From: Alphaproteobacteria bacterium
GTDB lineage: Bacteria; Pseudomonadota; Alphaproteobacteria; VGDZ01
DNA length: 48,021 nucleotides
Assembly (NCBI GenBank): GCA_016869515.1
Contig: VGDZ01000017.1
Coordinates: 1 to 48,021, forward strand
Direction of reading: 5' to 3'
Position 1 is the stretch's first letter; the number at the start of each line of letters is the position of its first letter. Below the pieces are notes generated by a model that ran no database searches, was not told the DNA's origin, and saw only the letters and a program-made list of their open reading frames with translations. The position numbers and the translations under genes were made by a program. Below, one piece after another: positions 1 through 9,085 of the stretch.

Positions 1-538
1 GCCCGCCGGCGAAGCCGCCTTCCAGCAGCACCTGGATCGGCCGGCCGACCGGCCGCGCCCGCGCTGCCGCGGCCATGCGCTCGACCAGCGCCACCGAATC
101 GACCAGGCAGTAAAAGTCGAATTCCGGATCGCGCGCCATTTCCTCCAGCACGTAGCGAAAGGCCTGGCGGCCGATCAACTGGTTGGCCAGGATCACGCGC
201 CGAGCGCCGAAGCGCCGCGCCACCTGGATCTGGTGGATGTTGCCGACGGTGATGGCGAAAGCGCCGTCGTCGAGCTGGAGTTGGAAAAGCTGCGGGCTCA
301 TCGTCGTCTTGCCGTGGGGCGCGATGACGGCGCCGTTGGCCTCGAGGAAGCGCCGCATCAGCGCGCGGTTATGGTCCAGCGCCGATTGACTGAGGATGCA
401 GGCCGGCAGCGGCAGGTCCTCGGCCAAGAGCCGCCAGCCCTGGCGGCCGATCTGCTGCAACGTCAGCGCGGCCAGGCCGCCGGGCATGCCTTTGACGCGG
501 TCGTCGAGCGGTTCCTGCAGGATCGGATCGAGGCGCAT
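1..538 (-). CDS. D-amino-acid deaminase / alanine-racemase-fold PLP protein (C-terminus beyond window)
   Basis: This gene runs off the left edge of the window, so only about 179 N-terminal residues are visible. The opening region (DDRVKGMPGG) and the block HGKTTMSPQLF are characteristic of the family annotated as amino acid deaminase or D-serine/D-threonine dehydratase-like, which has an alanine-racemase-type PLP barrel. The Lys of HGKTTM would hold PLP. It is followed by ANQLIGRQAF and DFYCLVDS, both typical of this family. The ATG at 538 lies 3 nt beyond the stop of the TrpF-like gene, so the two are probably co-transcribed. The exact substrate cannot be told from the sequence; a metal-dependent D-hydroxyamino-acid dehydratase or aldolase is possible. 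Confidence 0.85.
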   Translation of the reverse strand, partial: MRLDPILQEPLDDRVKGMPGGLAALTLQQIGRQGWRLLAEDLPLPACILSQSALDHNRALMRRFLEANGAVIAPHGKTTMSPQLFQLQLDDGAFAITVGNIHQIQVARRFGARRVILANQLIGRQAFRYVLEEMARDPEFDFYCLVDSVALVERMAAAARARPVGRPIQVLLEGGFAGG

Positions 539-541
539 AGG

Positions 542-1207
542 CTATCTCCCGGGCCAGAGCGCGGCCGTGAACGCCGCCAGTTTAGCCGGGTCGAGCCGGC
601 CCTCGCTACGCAGGCCCGAACACAGATCGACCCCGAACGGCCGCACAGTCGCCACCGCCTCGGCGACGTTGCCGGGGTTGAGGCCGCCGGCCAGGAACAC
701 CGGCTTTTCGACCCTAGCGACGATGTCGCGGCTGATGCGCCAATCGTGCACCCGGCCGGTGCCGCCCAGTTCGGCGAAGGGCGCGCCCGGCCGCCCCGAG
801 TCGAGCAACAGCGCATCGGCCAGGCGCGCGTAGTCGGTCGCCAGCGCCACGGCCTCGGCGCCCTGGACGTGGATCACCTGCACCAATCGGGTTGTCGGCA
901 GCAGGCGGCGCAGCCGCGGATATTGGCTCGGGTCGAGATGGTCGACGATCTGCAGGGTGTTGGCGCCGGTGATGCGGACATGTTCGGCCAAACCTTCGGC
1001 TTCCTGTCGCGAACTAAGCAGGAAGGTGGCGATCGGCGGCGGCACCGCGGCGACGATATCGGCAATGCGGTCGTCGGCGATCGGTCCCGGCCCCGAGGGC
1101 ATGGCGCCGACCAGGCCGAGCGCGTCCGCGCCCTGTCCGATCGCCAGCGCCGCTTCCGCGCGCGAGGCGATGCAGCACACCTTGAGCCGCGGACGGCCGC
1201 CCTGCAC
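542..1207 (-). CDS. TrpF-like (phosphoribosylanthranilate isomerase family) protein
   Basis: A 221-residue beta/alpha-barrel protein. TrpF hallmarks are LKVCC near residue 8 (usual form KICG, catalytic Cys = Cys11), ALLLDSG with the catalytic Asp, GGTGRVHDW, and LAGGLNPGNV at the phosphate site. True TrpF would isomerise N-(5-phosphoribosyl)anthranilate in tryptophan synthesis. Here the Gly after the Cys is replaced by Cys, the first loop reads MPSGPGPI, and no other trp gene is nearby. The start is a GTG at 1207, chosen because it lies just before the first beta strand and just after the kinase stop at 1219-1221. It may be a paralog with another substrate serving the adjacent deaminase-like gene. 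Confidence 0.8.
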   Translation of the reverse strand: MQGGRPRLKVCCIASRAEAALAIGQGADALGLVGAMPSGPGPIADDRIADIVAAVPPPIATFLLSSRQEAEGLAEHVRITGANTLQIVDHLDPSQYPRLRRLLPTTRLVQVIHVQGAEAVALATDYARLADALLLDSGRPGAPFAELGGTGRVHDWRISRDIVARVEKPVFLAGGLNPGNVAEAVATVRPFGVDLCSGLRSEGRLDPAKLAAFTAALWPGR

Positions 1208-1218
1208 GATCGGGAATC

Positions 1219-4059
1219 TTAGAGGCGCCCGAGCGAGCCGAGCAGTTCGCCCAGCGCCGCTTCGGCCGCTGGGTCGAGCGGCCGATCGGGCGGAGCCTTG
1301 TCCGCCGGCGCCGACGTCTCGCCCACCGGTCGGCCGAGCAGTCGCGCCATGGCTGCCAGCAGTTCCGCCGGATCGATCGGCTTGGCGACATGCTCGTCCA
1401 TCCCTGCCGCCAGATAGGCCGCCTTCTGCTCCATCATGGCGTTGGCGGTCAGCGCGATTATGGGCAGCCGCGCCATGTCGCCGCCCATGGCGCGGATCGC
1501 CTGGGTGGCGGTCGGCCCGTCCATCTCCGGCATCTGCACGTCCATCAGCACGACATCGTAGCGCGCCTGGCGCAGACGTTCGACCGCCGCGCGGCCGTTG
1601 TCGACGATGTCGAGGCGGTGGCCCAGCGGTTCCAGCATCGCCCGCAGCACCATCTGGTTGATCGGATTGTCCTCGGCGGCGAGGATGTCGAGCGGACCTA
1701 GAGCAGGTGCGGCCATCGGCGGCGCCAGCTCGGCGTGCGAGACCACCAGCGGCAGTTCGAACCAGAACGTGCTGCCCTGGCCGAGCCGGCTTTCGACGCC
1801 GATATCGCCGCCCATCAGCAGCGCAAGCTGCTTGGCGATGGCCAGGCCCAACCCGGTGCCGCCATAGCGCCGCGTGGTCGAGACATCGGCCTGGCTGAAG
1901 CGGTCGAACACGCGCTCGATCTTGTCCGGGGCGATGCCGATGCCGCTGTCCTCGACCGCAATGCGCATCCGGCCATGATCGGCCACGGCATCCGGCTTCC
2001 ATGTCGCGCGCACGGTGACGTGACCCCCTGTCGGCGTGAACTTGACCGCATTGCCCAGCAGATTGGTCAGCACTTGGCGGATGCGATGGCTGTCGCCGAT
2101 CGCCTGCTTGGGGAGGTCGGGCGCGAGATCGCATGCGAGCCGCAATCCGCCGTCCTCGGCCGCCGGGCGATACAGCGCCACGACCGATTCGATATCGTGG
2201 GCCGGCGCAAACGGGGCGACTTCAATCTCGACCTTGCCGGCCTCGAGCTTGGAGATGTCGAGCACGTCGTTGACGATGGTTTGCAGCGAGCGCCCGGATT
2301 CGAGAATGGTCTCGACCTGCACCCTCTGCTCGGCCGACAGCGATCCGCCGCGCAGGACCGTCGCCATCCCCAGCACGCCGTTCAGGGGCGTGCGGATTTC
2401 GTGGCTCATGGTGGCAAGAAAATCGGACTTGGCGCGGCTGGCGGATTCGGCCGCGACGCGGGCACGCTCGATGTCGGTGACGTCGAGCACGGCGATGATC
2501 GCCTTGACACCTTTCCCCGCCGCATCGCGCTCGATTTCATAAAAGTCGCGCACGAACCGAATCTCGCCATTGGACAGCAGCAGACGAAAGGCCCGCTCGC
2601 CGCGAACCGGACCGTCCGGCGTCAACCGATTCAACTTGTGCCGGTCATCGGGATGCAGCCGCGACAGCGGCAAGTCGTAGCTGATGATAGTTCCCTTGGG
2701 GAAATCGAAGATTTCGTAGACTTGGTCGGACCACACCCTACGGCCGCTGTCGAAGTCGATCGACGCCCAACCCAGCTTGGCGACACGTTGGGCAACATCG
2801 AGAACGGTATTGCGCTCGGCCAGTTCCATTTCGGCCCGCTTGCGGTCGGTGATCAGGAAGCGAATGCTGGTATAGCCGGCGATCTCGCCCCGCTGGTCGA
2901 CGATCGGTACGATTGTGCTGTCGACCCAATAAAATTCGCCCTGCTTGGTACGGTTGCGGATTTCCGCCCGCCAGGTCTTGCCGGCGCGGATGTTGCGCCA
3001 CATGTCAGCGAAGAATTCCTTGGAATGCAGGCCCGAATTGATCATGCGGTGGTCCTGTCCGATCAATTCGGCGCGCGGATAGCCGCTGAGGGCGACGAAT
3101 TTGTCGTTGGCATAGACGATGCGGCCCTGGCGGTCGGTCATCGACACGATCGCCGCCTCGTCCAGCGCGCGTTGTCGGTTTTGCAAGGCGGCGGCGGTCC
3201 GCTCCATCTCCCGCGTGTGGCGATAGGTAAGTAGGAAAATGACGCCGACGATCGCGAACACGAGTCCGAACGCCCCCGCCGCGACCAGATTGATCCGCGC
3301 CAGGGGCCGGACGTATTCGGCGACGACGGCGGCATCGGGAACCAATCGCAGCATCCAGTCGCGGTCGGCGACTTTCAACAAATGGCCGGCTTGGTAGTCG
3401 GCGGCGGCGGGACCGGCATTGGGATCGACCGTCGCGCTCGTTCCGCCCGATTCCTCGATCACGACGCCATAGCGCCGGACCAAGTCGCTCGCCAAAAGCG
3501 GCCGGACCAGATCGATCAGATCGATGGCGAAAACCAGGGCCCCGGCTTCGTAGTCGGCCAGCGTCAGCGGCACGGCGACTTCGAATCCGGCCCGGCCGTC
3601 GGCCAGCGACCGGATGGGTCCGGCGGCGGGCCGATTGGCGGCGAGCGCGGACTCGACCGCCAGCGAAGCCGCCGGGCCGGGCGCCCGCTCCGCGATCCGG
3701 GGATCGGCGGCGCGCGCGCTTTCGAACCGGCGTACCGTGCCGTCGGCGTCGACTTCGGTCACCGCGTACAACCCCGCCATGCTGGCGAGATAGGACCGGG
3801 CGTCGCTGCGCCACTCTTCGTCGGCATCGAGCGCCGCGGCGGCGGCGTTGCGGCGCGCGGCCATGCGTTCGAAGGCGAGAATGTCGTTGCGGATGGCGGC
3901 GTCGATGCGCTCGGCGGCGGTCTCGGCGGTTTCGCGGACGATGGCGCGGATCAGGCCGTCGCTTTCGACGTCGACGGTGCGCCACATATAGGCGATCGTA
4001 CCGGCCAGCAGCAGGGCCAGCCCGACGACGGCCGGAAACAGGCCCAGGATTCGGTTCAT
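1219..4059 (-). CDS. Hybrid sensor histidine kinase with receiver domain
   Basis: A 946-residue inner-membrane sensor. Residues about 4-26 and 256-282 are membrane segments flanking a periplasmic domain of roughly 230 residues (CACHE/CHASE-like). Two PAS domains follow (about 297-410, and 415-535 with LHPDD and a PAC-like end). The dimerisation/phospho-acceptor helix carries [11 protein letters not shown] (His553). The ATPase domain has [10 protein letters not shown] (N box), VEDSGIGI (G1) and GGTGLGLAI (G2). The C-terminal receiver has EDNPIN and [11 protein letters not shown] with phospho-acceptor Asp840. No HPt domain or partner regulator is visible, so the phosphorelay must continue elsewhere. 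Its position downstream of the TRAP/amidase genes suggests, but does not prove, sensing of the same ligand. Confidence 0.93.
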   Translation of the reverse strand: MNRILGLFPAVVGLALLLAGTIAYMWRTVDVESDGLIRAIVRETAETAAERIDAAIRNDILAFERMAARRNAAAAALDADEEWRSDARSYLASMAGLYAVTEVDADGTVRRFESARAADPRIAERAPGPAASLAVESALAANRPAAGPIRSLADGRAGFEVAVPLTLADYEAGALVFAIDLIDLVRPLLASDLVRRYGVVIEESGGTSATVDPNAGPAAADYQAGHLLKVADRDWMLRLVPDAAVVAEYVRPLARINLVAAGAFGLVFAIVGVIFLLTYRHTREMERTAAALQNRQRALDEAAIVSMTDRQGRIVYANDKFVALSGYPRAELIGQDHRMINSGLHSKEFFADMWRNIRAGKTWRAEIRNRTKQGEFYWVDSTIVPIVDQRGEIAGYTSIRFLITDRKRAEMELAERNTVLDVAQRVAKLGWASIDFDSGRRVWSDQVYEIFDFPKGTIISYDLPLSRLHPDDRHKLNRLTPDGPVRGERAFRLLLSNGEIRFVRDFYEIERDAAGKGVKAIIAVLDVTDIERARVAAESASRAKSDFLATMSHEIRTPLNGVLGMATVLRGGSLSAEQRVQVETILESGRSLQTIVNDVLDISKLEAGKVEIEVAPFAPAHDIESVVALYRPAAEDGGLRLACDLAPDLPKQAIGDSHRIRQVLTNLLGNAVKFTPTGGHVTVRATWKPDAVADHGRMRIAVEDSGIGIAPDKIERVFDRFSQADVSTTRRYGGTGLGLAIAKQLALLMGGDIGVESRLGQGSTFWFELPLVVSHAELAPPMAAPALGPLDILAAEDNPINQMVLRAMLEPLGHRLDIVDNGRAAVERLRQARYDVVLMDVQMPEMDGPTATQAIRAMGGDMARLPIIALTANAMMEQKAAYLAAGMDEHVAKPIDPAELLAAMARLLGRPVGETSAPADKAPPDRPLDPAAEAALGELLGSLGRL

Positions 4060-4122
4060 CCGCTCACACCTTCGTCGCGGCTCGGCGCCGGCAACGGCGG
4101 ATTCGGGTGAACCCCGCGCCGA

Positions 4123-4323
4123 TCAGCCCGAGTTCTTGGCGCGATCCTTCAGCCAGATCTCGCGCAGGTAATGCACCATGTCCCACAGCAACAGGCCGAC
4201 CACCGCGACGACGACGATCACGAACGGCACCGCCGGCGTCCGCATGTAACTGATCAAATAGATCAGGAACCCGGCGAACAGCAACAGGCCGATCAGGCCG
4301 GCAATCAGATTGGACAGGAACAT
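4123..4323 (-). CDS. Small two-helix membrane protein, unknown function
   Basis: A 66-residue protein starting MFLSNLIAGLIG. It has two hydrophobic segments (about residues 5-25 and 30-48) and a charged tail ending LREIWLKDRAKNSG. The start is the ATG at 4323, preceded by a strong Shine-Dalgarno sequence (AGGGGGAG, 5 nt upstream), which argues for a real translated gene. It sits between the amidase-like and kinase genes in the same direction. I do not recognise a named family. Confidence 0.7.
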   Translation of the reverse strand: MFLSNLIAGLIGLLLFAGFLIYLISYMRTPAVPFVIVVVAVVGLLLWDMVHYLREIWLKDRAKNSG

Positions 4324-4349
4324 GGCAACTCCCCCTGGAGAATTCGAGT

Positions 4350-5687
4350 TTAGGCCAAATCCAGCCGGGCAAGCCAGCCCGCTATGCGCAACAACCTGGC
4401 ATCGTTGCCCGGCGCCCCCACCAGTTGGACGCCGACCGGCAAACCGTTCGAATCCGCGAGCAAAGGTAGGCTCAGGCAGGGCAGGCCGCACAGCGTCCAC
4501 GGCCGGCAATAGTCCCATTCCGAGGCCTCGGGCTCGCCGGTGGGCGCGGGCCCCGGCACGGCCGGGGTCAGGATCGCGTCATAGGCGAACAAGGTCTGGT
4601 CCAGCATTTCGGTCAGGCCCGCGACCGAGGCCGCGGCGTGGGCGTAGTCGAAGGCCAGGTGGCTGCGGCCGCGTTCGATCAGCGCCTGCAGGGCGGGGCT
4701 GAGGCCGTCGCGGCGCTCGGCATATTCGATCGCCAGCGCCAGCGCGGCATCGGTCTCGATCAGGCGGCGATGCCAGGCGACGGCATCGGCGCAACGCTCG
4801 GGCAGGTTCAGGGTCTCGATTCGCGGTTCGCCCAGCGCTTCGACCAACTCGGCAAAAGCGTCGCGGGTCTCGGCCGGAGCTCGGTCCCAACCGGCGGGCG
4901 GGACAAAACACAGCCGCGGTTCGACCGGCGGTTCGGCCGCGGCGATTTCGACCAGCGGCGGCGCGGCGCTGGCGCGGGCATCGGCATCGCCGGAATCGGG
5001 TCCGTAGAGACATCGCGCCGCTAGCGCCAGATCCTCGATCGATCGCGCGAACACGCCCGGCTGATCCAGCAACGCCGACAGCCGCAGCATGCCGCTGCGG
5101 GCGATCGCGCCGCGGCTGGGCTTGAATCCCAGCACGCCACAATAGGAAGCGCTGGCGACGATGCCGGCGCTGTGTTGATTGCCCAGCGCCACCGGCACCA
5201 TGCCCGCGGCCACCGCCGCCGCGGCGCCGCCGCAGGTCGATCCGGCGATGCGCTTGGGATCGAGCGGATTGCGCGTGCGCGGGGCGCGGCCGATGCCCAG
5301 TTCGGCGGTCTCGGTCTTGCCCAGGATGACCGCGCCCGCCGCGCGCAGCCGCGCCACCGCCGCCGCATCCCGCCGTGGCGTGCGGCCGGCATGAAGCGGC
5401 GATCCGTCCTGGGTCGGCATGTCGGCGGTATCGAACAGATCGGAGACCGCGACCGGCACGCCGTGCAGCGGGCCTTGCGGACGGCCGGCGCGATGGATTT
5501 CGGCCGCCAGCTCGGCCTGGGCGCGAGCGCGCTCGGGATCGAGGAAGGCCCACACGCCGAGCGACGGTTCCAGCTCGACGGCGCGGCCGAGGCAGGCCGC
5601 GGTCGGTTCGCGCGCGTCCAGCGCGCCCGCGCGGATCGCCGCCGCCGTCGCGCTTGCCCCAGCCGGATCGCGCGCCGCCTCGGCCAT
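4350..5687 (-). CDS. Amidase-signature family protein with a degenerate catalytic triad
   Basis: A 445-residue protein with the amidase-signature layout: HGVPVAVSDLFDT, catalytic Lys in VILGKTETAELG (Lys124), and the Gly-rich loop starting AGSTCGG. In active members the loop reads GGSSGG and the nucleophile lies in GTDTGGS. Here the cis-Ser is Thr151 and the equivalent stretch is GNQHSAG, so the nucleophile position is Gly175 (a Ser lies two residues earlier, Ser173). The fold is clear, but hydrolysis of amides by the usual mechanism is doubtful. The ATG at 5687 is 2 nt after the dctM stop, so it is translated with the TRAP operon. It might act on, or merely bind, the imported amide-like substrate. 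Confidence 0.85.
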   Translation of the reverse strand: MAEAARDPAGASATAAAIRAGALDAREPTAACLGRAVELEPSLGVWAFLDPERARAQAELAAEIHRAGRPQGPLHGVPVAVSDLFDTADMPTQDGSPLHAGRTPRRDAAAVARLRAAGAVILGKTETAELGIGRAPRTRNPLDPKRIAGSTCGGAAAAVAAGMVPVALGNQHSAGIVASASYCGVLGFKPSRGAIARSGMLRLSALLDQPGVFARSIEDLALAARCLYGPDSGDADARASAAPPLVEIAAAEPPVEPRLCFVPPAGWDRAPAETRDAFAELVEALGEPRIETLNLPERCADAVAWHRRLIETDAALALAIEYAERRDGLSPALQALIERGRSHLAFDYAHAAASVAGLTEMLDQTLFAYDAILTPAVPGPAPTGEPEASEWDYCRPWTLCGLPCLSLPLLADSNGLPVGVQLVGAPGNDARLLRIAGWLARLDLA

Positions 5688-5689
5688 CC

Positions 5690-7045
5690 CTATCTCACGT
5701 CGTAGAGATAGCTCGGCAACCCGGTGGCAAGCTCGGGGAAGATGTAGACGATCAACATCGCCAGGAAGACCAGGAACAGGAACGGCATGCAGCCCGAGAA
5801 GATGTCGGTCAGCTTGACGTGCGGCGGCGCCACGCCCTTGAGGTAGAACGCCGCCATCGCCATCGGCGGCGAATTGAACGAGGTCTGGATGTTGAGCGCG
5901 ATCAGGATGCCGAAAAAGATCGGATCGATCCCGAACTTGGGCAAGAGCGGCAGGAAGATCGGCACGAAGATGATGCAAATCTCGCTCCATTCCAGCGGCC
6001 AGCCCAAGAGGAAGATGATGACCTGGGTCAGGATCAGGAATTCGAGCGCGCTCATGTTGAGGCTGAGGATGAACTGCTCGACCGCGGCCTGGCCGCCGTA
6101 GAGCGCGAACACCGAGGAGAAGGTCCACGAGCCGACGAACAGCCAGCACACCATGGCCGAGGTACGCGCCGTCAGATAAACCGAATCCTTGACCGATTCG
6201 TAACTCAGTTTGCGATAGGCCGCCGCCAGCACCATGGCGCCGATGGCGCCGATCGCCGCCGCTTCGGACGGCGTCGCCAGGCCGAAGATGATCGCCCCCA
6301 GCACGCAGATGATCAAGGCCGCCAGCGGCAGGAACGAGGTCAGCAACTCCCACATCACTTGGCTGGTCGGAACATCGGTCTCGGATTTCGGCAGCTTGGG
6401 CGCCAGCTTGGGGTTGAGCGAGGTGACGACGACGACATAGACGATGTAGAGCCCGGCCAGCAGGAAGCCCGGGATCAGGGCGCCGGCATAGAGCTTGACC
6501 GCCGACACGCCGGCGACCGCGGCGTAGACGATCAAAAGGATCGAGGGCGGAATCAGAATGCCGAGGCAGCCGCCGGCGCAGACCACGCCCGAGGCCAGCT
6601 TGACGTCGTAGCCCGCGCGCAGCATGGCCGGGAACGCCAGCAGCCCCATCAGCGTCACCACCGCGCCGACGATGCCGGTGGCGGTGGCGAACAAGGCGCA
6701 GGTCACCAACGTCGCCACCGCCAACGAACCCGGCAGGTTGCGGGCCGCGATCTGGATCGAATGGAACAGCCGATCGAGGATATTGGCGCGTTCGACGATG
6801 TAGCCCATGAACAGGAATAGGGGTATCGCCGTCAGCACGTCGCTCGACGTCACCTCGAAGGTCTTCTGGATCATCAGATTGAAGACCCGGTTGTCGAACA
6901 CGTTCTCCAACTGGGTCGGGCCGGCGAAATACCAGTAGCCGAAGGTCACGCCCATCGCCAGCAAGGTGAAGGCGATGGGATAGCCCAGCATCACCGCGAA
7001 AATGAACAGCGTCAGCATCAAGACGCCGATTTGGGGATCGGTCAT
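5690..7045 (-). CDS. dctM: TRAP transporter large permease subunit (DctM type)
   Basis: A 451-residue, very hydrophobic protein with about 12 membrane segments. Motifs typical of the DctM/DedA-like large TRAP subunit include PLFLFMGYIVERA early on, GILIPPSILLIVYA mid-protein, and LNIQTSFNSPPMAMAAFYLKG near the end. It forms the Na+-coupled channel that moves the ligand delivered by DctP. It begins 3 nt after dctQ ends and is followed 2 nt later by the amidase-like gene, giving the operon order dctP-dctQ-dctM-amidase-like. Confidence 0.95.
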   Translation of the reverse strand: MTDPQIGVLMLTLFIFAVMLGYPIAFTLLAMGVTFGYWYFAGPTQLENVFDNRVFNLMIQKTFEVTSSDVLTAIPLFLFMGYIVERANILDRLFHSIQIAARNLPGSLAVATLVTCALFATATGIVGAVVTLMGLLAFPAMLRAGYDVKLASGVVCAGGCLGILIPPSILLIVYAAVAGVSAVKLYAGALIPGFLLAGLYIVYVVVVTSLNPKLAPKLPKSETDVPTSQVMWELLTSFLPLAALIICVLGAIIFGLATPSEAAAIGAIGAMVLAAAYRKLSYESVKDSVYLTARTSAMVCWLFVGSWTFSSVFALYGGQAAVEQFILSLNMSALEFLILTQVIIFLLGWPLEWSEICIIFVPIFLPLLPKFGIDPIFFGILIALNIQTSFNSPPMAMAAFYLKGVAPPHVKLTDIFSGCMPFLFLVFLAMLIVYIFPELATGLPSYLYDVR

Positions 7046-7048
7046 GAC

Positions 7049-7648
7049 TCAGTGTCCCTTGGCCGGTGCGTCGCCCGGGGCGGCCATGGCCTTCTGTTGC
7101 TGGAGGATCAGGACTTCGGTCTCCTCGACGTCCTGGACGCGCGGCGGCCATTCGCCGTCGCGGATGCAAAGGATGCAGCGTAGCACCTCGGCGATGCCTT
7201 GGATGAACAGCACCACGCCGGTCAGCGGGATCAGCATCTTGAGCGGGAACACCGGAATGCCGGCCGGGCTGAAGATGCTGAGTTCCTTGAACATGAACGA
7301 CATGCGGGCGAAGTTCCAACCCGACCAGATGAACGCCAGCACCGCCGGAAAATAGAACAGGATGTGCAGCGTCAGATCCATGATCGCCTGGGTGCGCGGC
7401 CGCAACAGCCGGTAGACCACGTCGGCCCGGACCTGGCCGTTGCGCGACAGCGCGTAGGCCCCGGCCATCATGAACAGGGCGCCATAGCTGATGTAGCTGA
7501 CGTCGAACGCCCAGGTGGTGGGCTTGTTCAGCACGTAGCGGACGAACACCTCGTAGCCGACGCTGAAGGTCAGCACCATGATCATCCAGCCGAAACATTT
7601 GCCGATCCAGGTGCTGAGCAGATCGATCAGCTGCACCACGCGAAGCAT
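7049..7648 (-). CDS. dctQ: TRAP transporter small permease subunit (DctQ type)
   Basis: A 199-residue protein with four membrane segments (about residues 15-37, 52-70, 88-110 and 132-160), as expected for DctQ. Features include VFVRYVLNKPTTWA after helix 1 and a hydrophilic C-terminal tail (EETEVLILQQQKAMAAPGD) longer than in many relatives. The ATG at 7648 has a good ribosome site (AAGGAAAT). A GC-rich stem-loop lies between it and dctP, which may reduce its expression relative to the binding protein. Confidence 0.93.
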   Translation of the reverse strand: MLRVVQLIDLLSTWIGKCFGWMIMVLTFSVGYEVFVRYVLNKPTTWAFDVSYISYGALFMMAGAYALSRNGQVRADVVYRLLRPRTQAIMDLTLHILFYFPAVLAFIWSGWNFARMSFMFKELSIFSPAGIPVFPLKMLIPLTGVVLFIQGIAEVLRCILCIRDGEWPPRVQDVEETEVLILQQQKAMAAPGDAPAKGH

Positions 7649-7675
7649 GGCCGATTTCCTTCCTGCCTAAGCGAC

Positions 7676-7701
7676 GGGGCGGCACCGATCGGCGCCGCCC
7701 C
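7676..7701 (-). promoter_or_regulatory. Intercistronic stem-loop between dctP and dctQ
   Basis: GGGGCGGC at 7676-7683 is the exact reverse complement of GCCGCCCC at 7694-7701, with a 10-nt loop. On the transcribed (minus) strand this follows the dctP stop and precedes dctQ, with no U-run. Such hairpins often stabilise the upstream binding-protein mRNA or partly stop transcription, giving more binding protein than permease. The structure is seen; the role is inferred. Confidence 0.55.
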
Positions 7702-7727
7702 GCACTTTCGATACGCTTGCGCTCCGT

Positions 7728-8867
7728 CTAGAGATCGAGCTTGCCGAAATGATGCTCGTAGGCGGTGCGGTAGTCGGCGGCGTTGAACATCTCGTAATAG
7801 GTGACGCGCTTGGTCCAGGCCTTTTGCGAGTCCATCACCTTCTTCATGAAGGGATCCGCGCCCAATTGCGTGATGAGACCGTCCCAGGCCTTGATCTGGG
7901 TCTCGAACACGTCCTTCGGGCAGCGCAGGACGCTGACCCTCTCCTTGTCCTTGAGGTCCTGCAAATCCCGCGAATAGATGTCCTGGGCCTTCCAGAAATT
8001 GGCCGAGGACGCCGCCTCGGCGGCGTATTGCAGGATCGCCTTGTGCTCGGCCGGCAGGCTGTTGAACTTGGTCTTGTTGAACATGATCTCGAAGTACTCG
8101 GTCGCCTGGTGATAGCTGCCCATGACGTAGTTCTTGGCGACGTTGTGGGCGCCGAAGCGACGGTCCGAGGTCGGGTTGTTGAACTCGAAGGCGTCGATCA
8201 CGCCGCGCTCCATCGCCGGCACGATCTCGCCGCCCGGCAGCTGCGCCACCGCCAGGCCCATCGCCTGCATCAGGTCCGCCGCCAAACCGACCGTGCGGTA
8301 TTTGAGGCCGCGCAGGTCGGCCATGCTCTTGACCGGCTTCTTGAACCAGCCCAGCGGCTGGGTCGGCATCGGCATGGCGAAGAAGCTGACGATGTTGAGC
8401 TTGAGGATGTTGTCGAGCAGCTCGGTGAACAGTTCCTTGCCGCCGCCATTGTAGATCCAGCCCAAGCCGGCATGGGCATCGAAGCCGAACACCGGACCGG
8501 TGCCGAACAGCGATGCCGCCTTGTGCTTGCCGTACCAGTAGACGGTGACGGTGTGGGCGGCATCCAGCACGCCGGCATGCACCGCGTCCTGGACGCTGAA
8601 GGGATGCACCACCGCGCCGCCGACCAGGTAGTCGATCTTGAGCCGGCCGCCGGCCATGTCGTTGACGCGTTTGGCGTAGTCCTGCGCCATTTCGCTGAAG
8701 ATGTCGGACGCAGTCCACGAGCCCTGCATCTTGAGGGTTACGGTCTGGGCGCGGCTGACTTGCGGGAAGGCCAGCGTGCCGGCGGCGGCACCGATGCCGG
8801 CCACGCCTGCGCCGCGCAGGAAGCGACGGCGGCTGGAGGTCTTGGTGTCTTTATCGGTATTGGGCAT
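7728..8867 (-). CDS. dctP: TRAP transporter substrate-binding protein (DctP type), Tat-exported
   Basis: A 379-residue periplasmic binding protein. Its N-terminus carries a twin-arginine signal (SSRRRFLRGAGVAGIG, cleavage near VSRAQ). The mature part has DctP features: GSWTASDIFSEMAQDYAKRV, GGGKELFTELLDNI, and the GLKYRTVGLAADLMQAMG hinge region with the Arg that usually binds a ligand carboxylate. The sequence resembles the mannitol/chloroaromatic or generic 2-oxoacid-type TRAP binding proteins. The ligand cannot be named. It is first in its operon, and an AT-rich divergent intergenic region lies upstream. Confidence 0.93.
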   Translation of the reverse strand: MPNTDKDTKTSSRRRFLRGAGVAGIGAAAGTLAFPQVSRAQTVTLKMQGSWTASDIFSEMAQDYAKRVNDMAGGRLKIDYLVGGAVVHPFSVQDAVHAGVLDAAHTVTVYWYGKHKAASLFGTGPVFGFDAHAGLGWIYNGGGKELFTELLDNILKLNIVSFFAMPMPTQPLGWFKKPVKSMADLRGLKYRTVGLAADLMQAMGLAVAQLPGGEIVPAMERGVIDAFEFNNPTSDRRFGAHNVAKNYVMGSYHQATEYFEIMFNKTKFNSLPAEHKAILQYAAEAASSANFWKAQDIYSRDLQDLKDKERVSVLRCPKDVFETQIKAWDGLITQLGADPFMKKVMDSQKAWTKRVTYYEMFNAADYRTAYEHHFGKLDL

Positions 8868-8938
8868 GTTTCCTCTCTCCCGGTGATAGACGAGTTATGG
8901 TGATCGCGGTTCCGCCGGGGTCTCGCCTGCTCCGGCTC

Positions 8939-8955
8939 TGGAATACAGCATACCA
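8939..8955. promoter_or_regulatory. Imperfect dyad in the divergent dctP / ABC intergenic region (possible operator)
   Basis: The 17-mer TGGAATACAGCATACCA is a near-palindrome (6 of 8 symmetric pairs match). It lies in the only A+T-rich stretch (about 8939-8970) of the 218-nt gap between two divergent transport operons. Its form resembles operators of GntR/FadR-type regulators, which often control TRAP operons. No regulator gene is adjacent, so this is only a candidate site for control of one or both operons. Confidence 0.3.
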
Positions 8956-9085
8956 AACTAAAGCATAACCGCCTTTGACCGGCCAGCAGGAAATTCGCGC
9001 CATCGACGCCAGCCGGTTCGCGCATCGGTTTTGGCAAGCCGGCCGTCGTTTGATACCTTGCACAGCCGGAACCAAGAGGTCTGTC

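Noticed and set aside
4350-7685. A single open frame of over 1,100 codons spanning dctQ, dctM and the amidase-like gene
   Set aside because: Only its last part (the amidase-like protein) resembles a protein. The rest is an Arg/Pro/Gly-rich shadow of the TRAP genes caused by high G+C.
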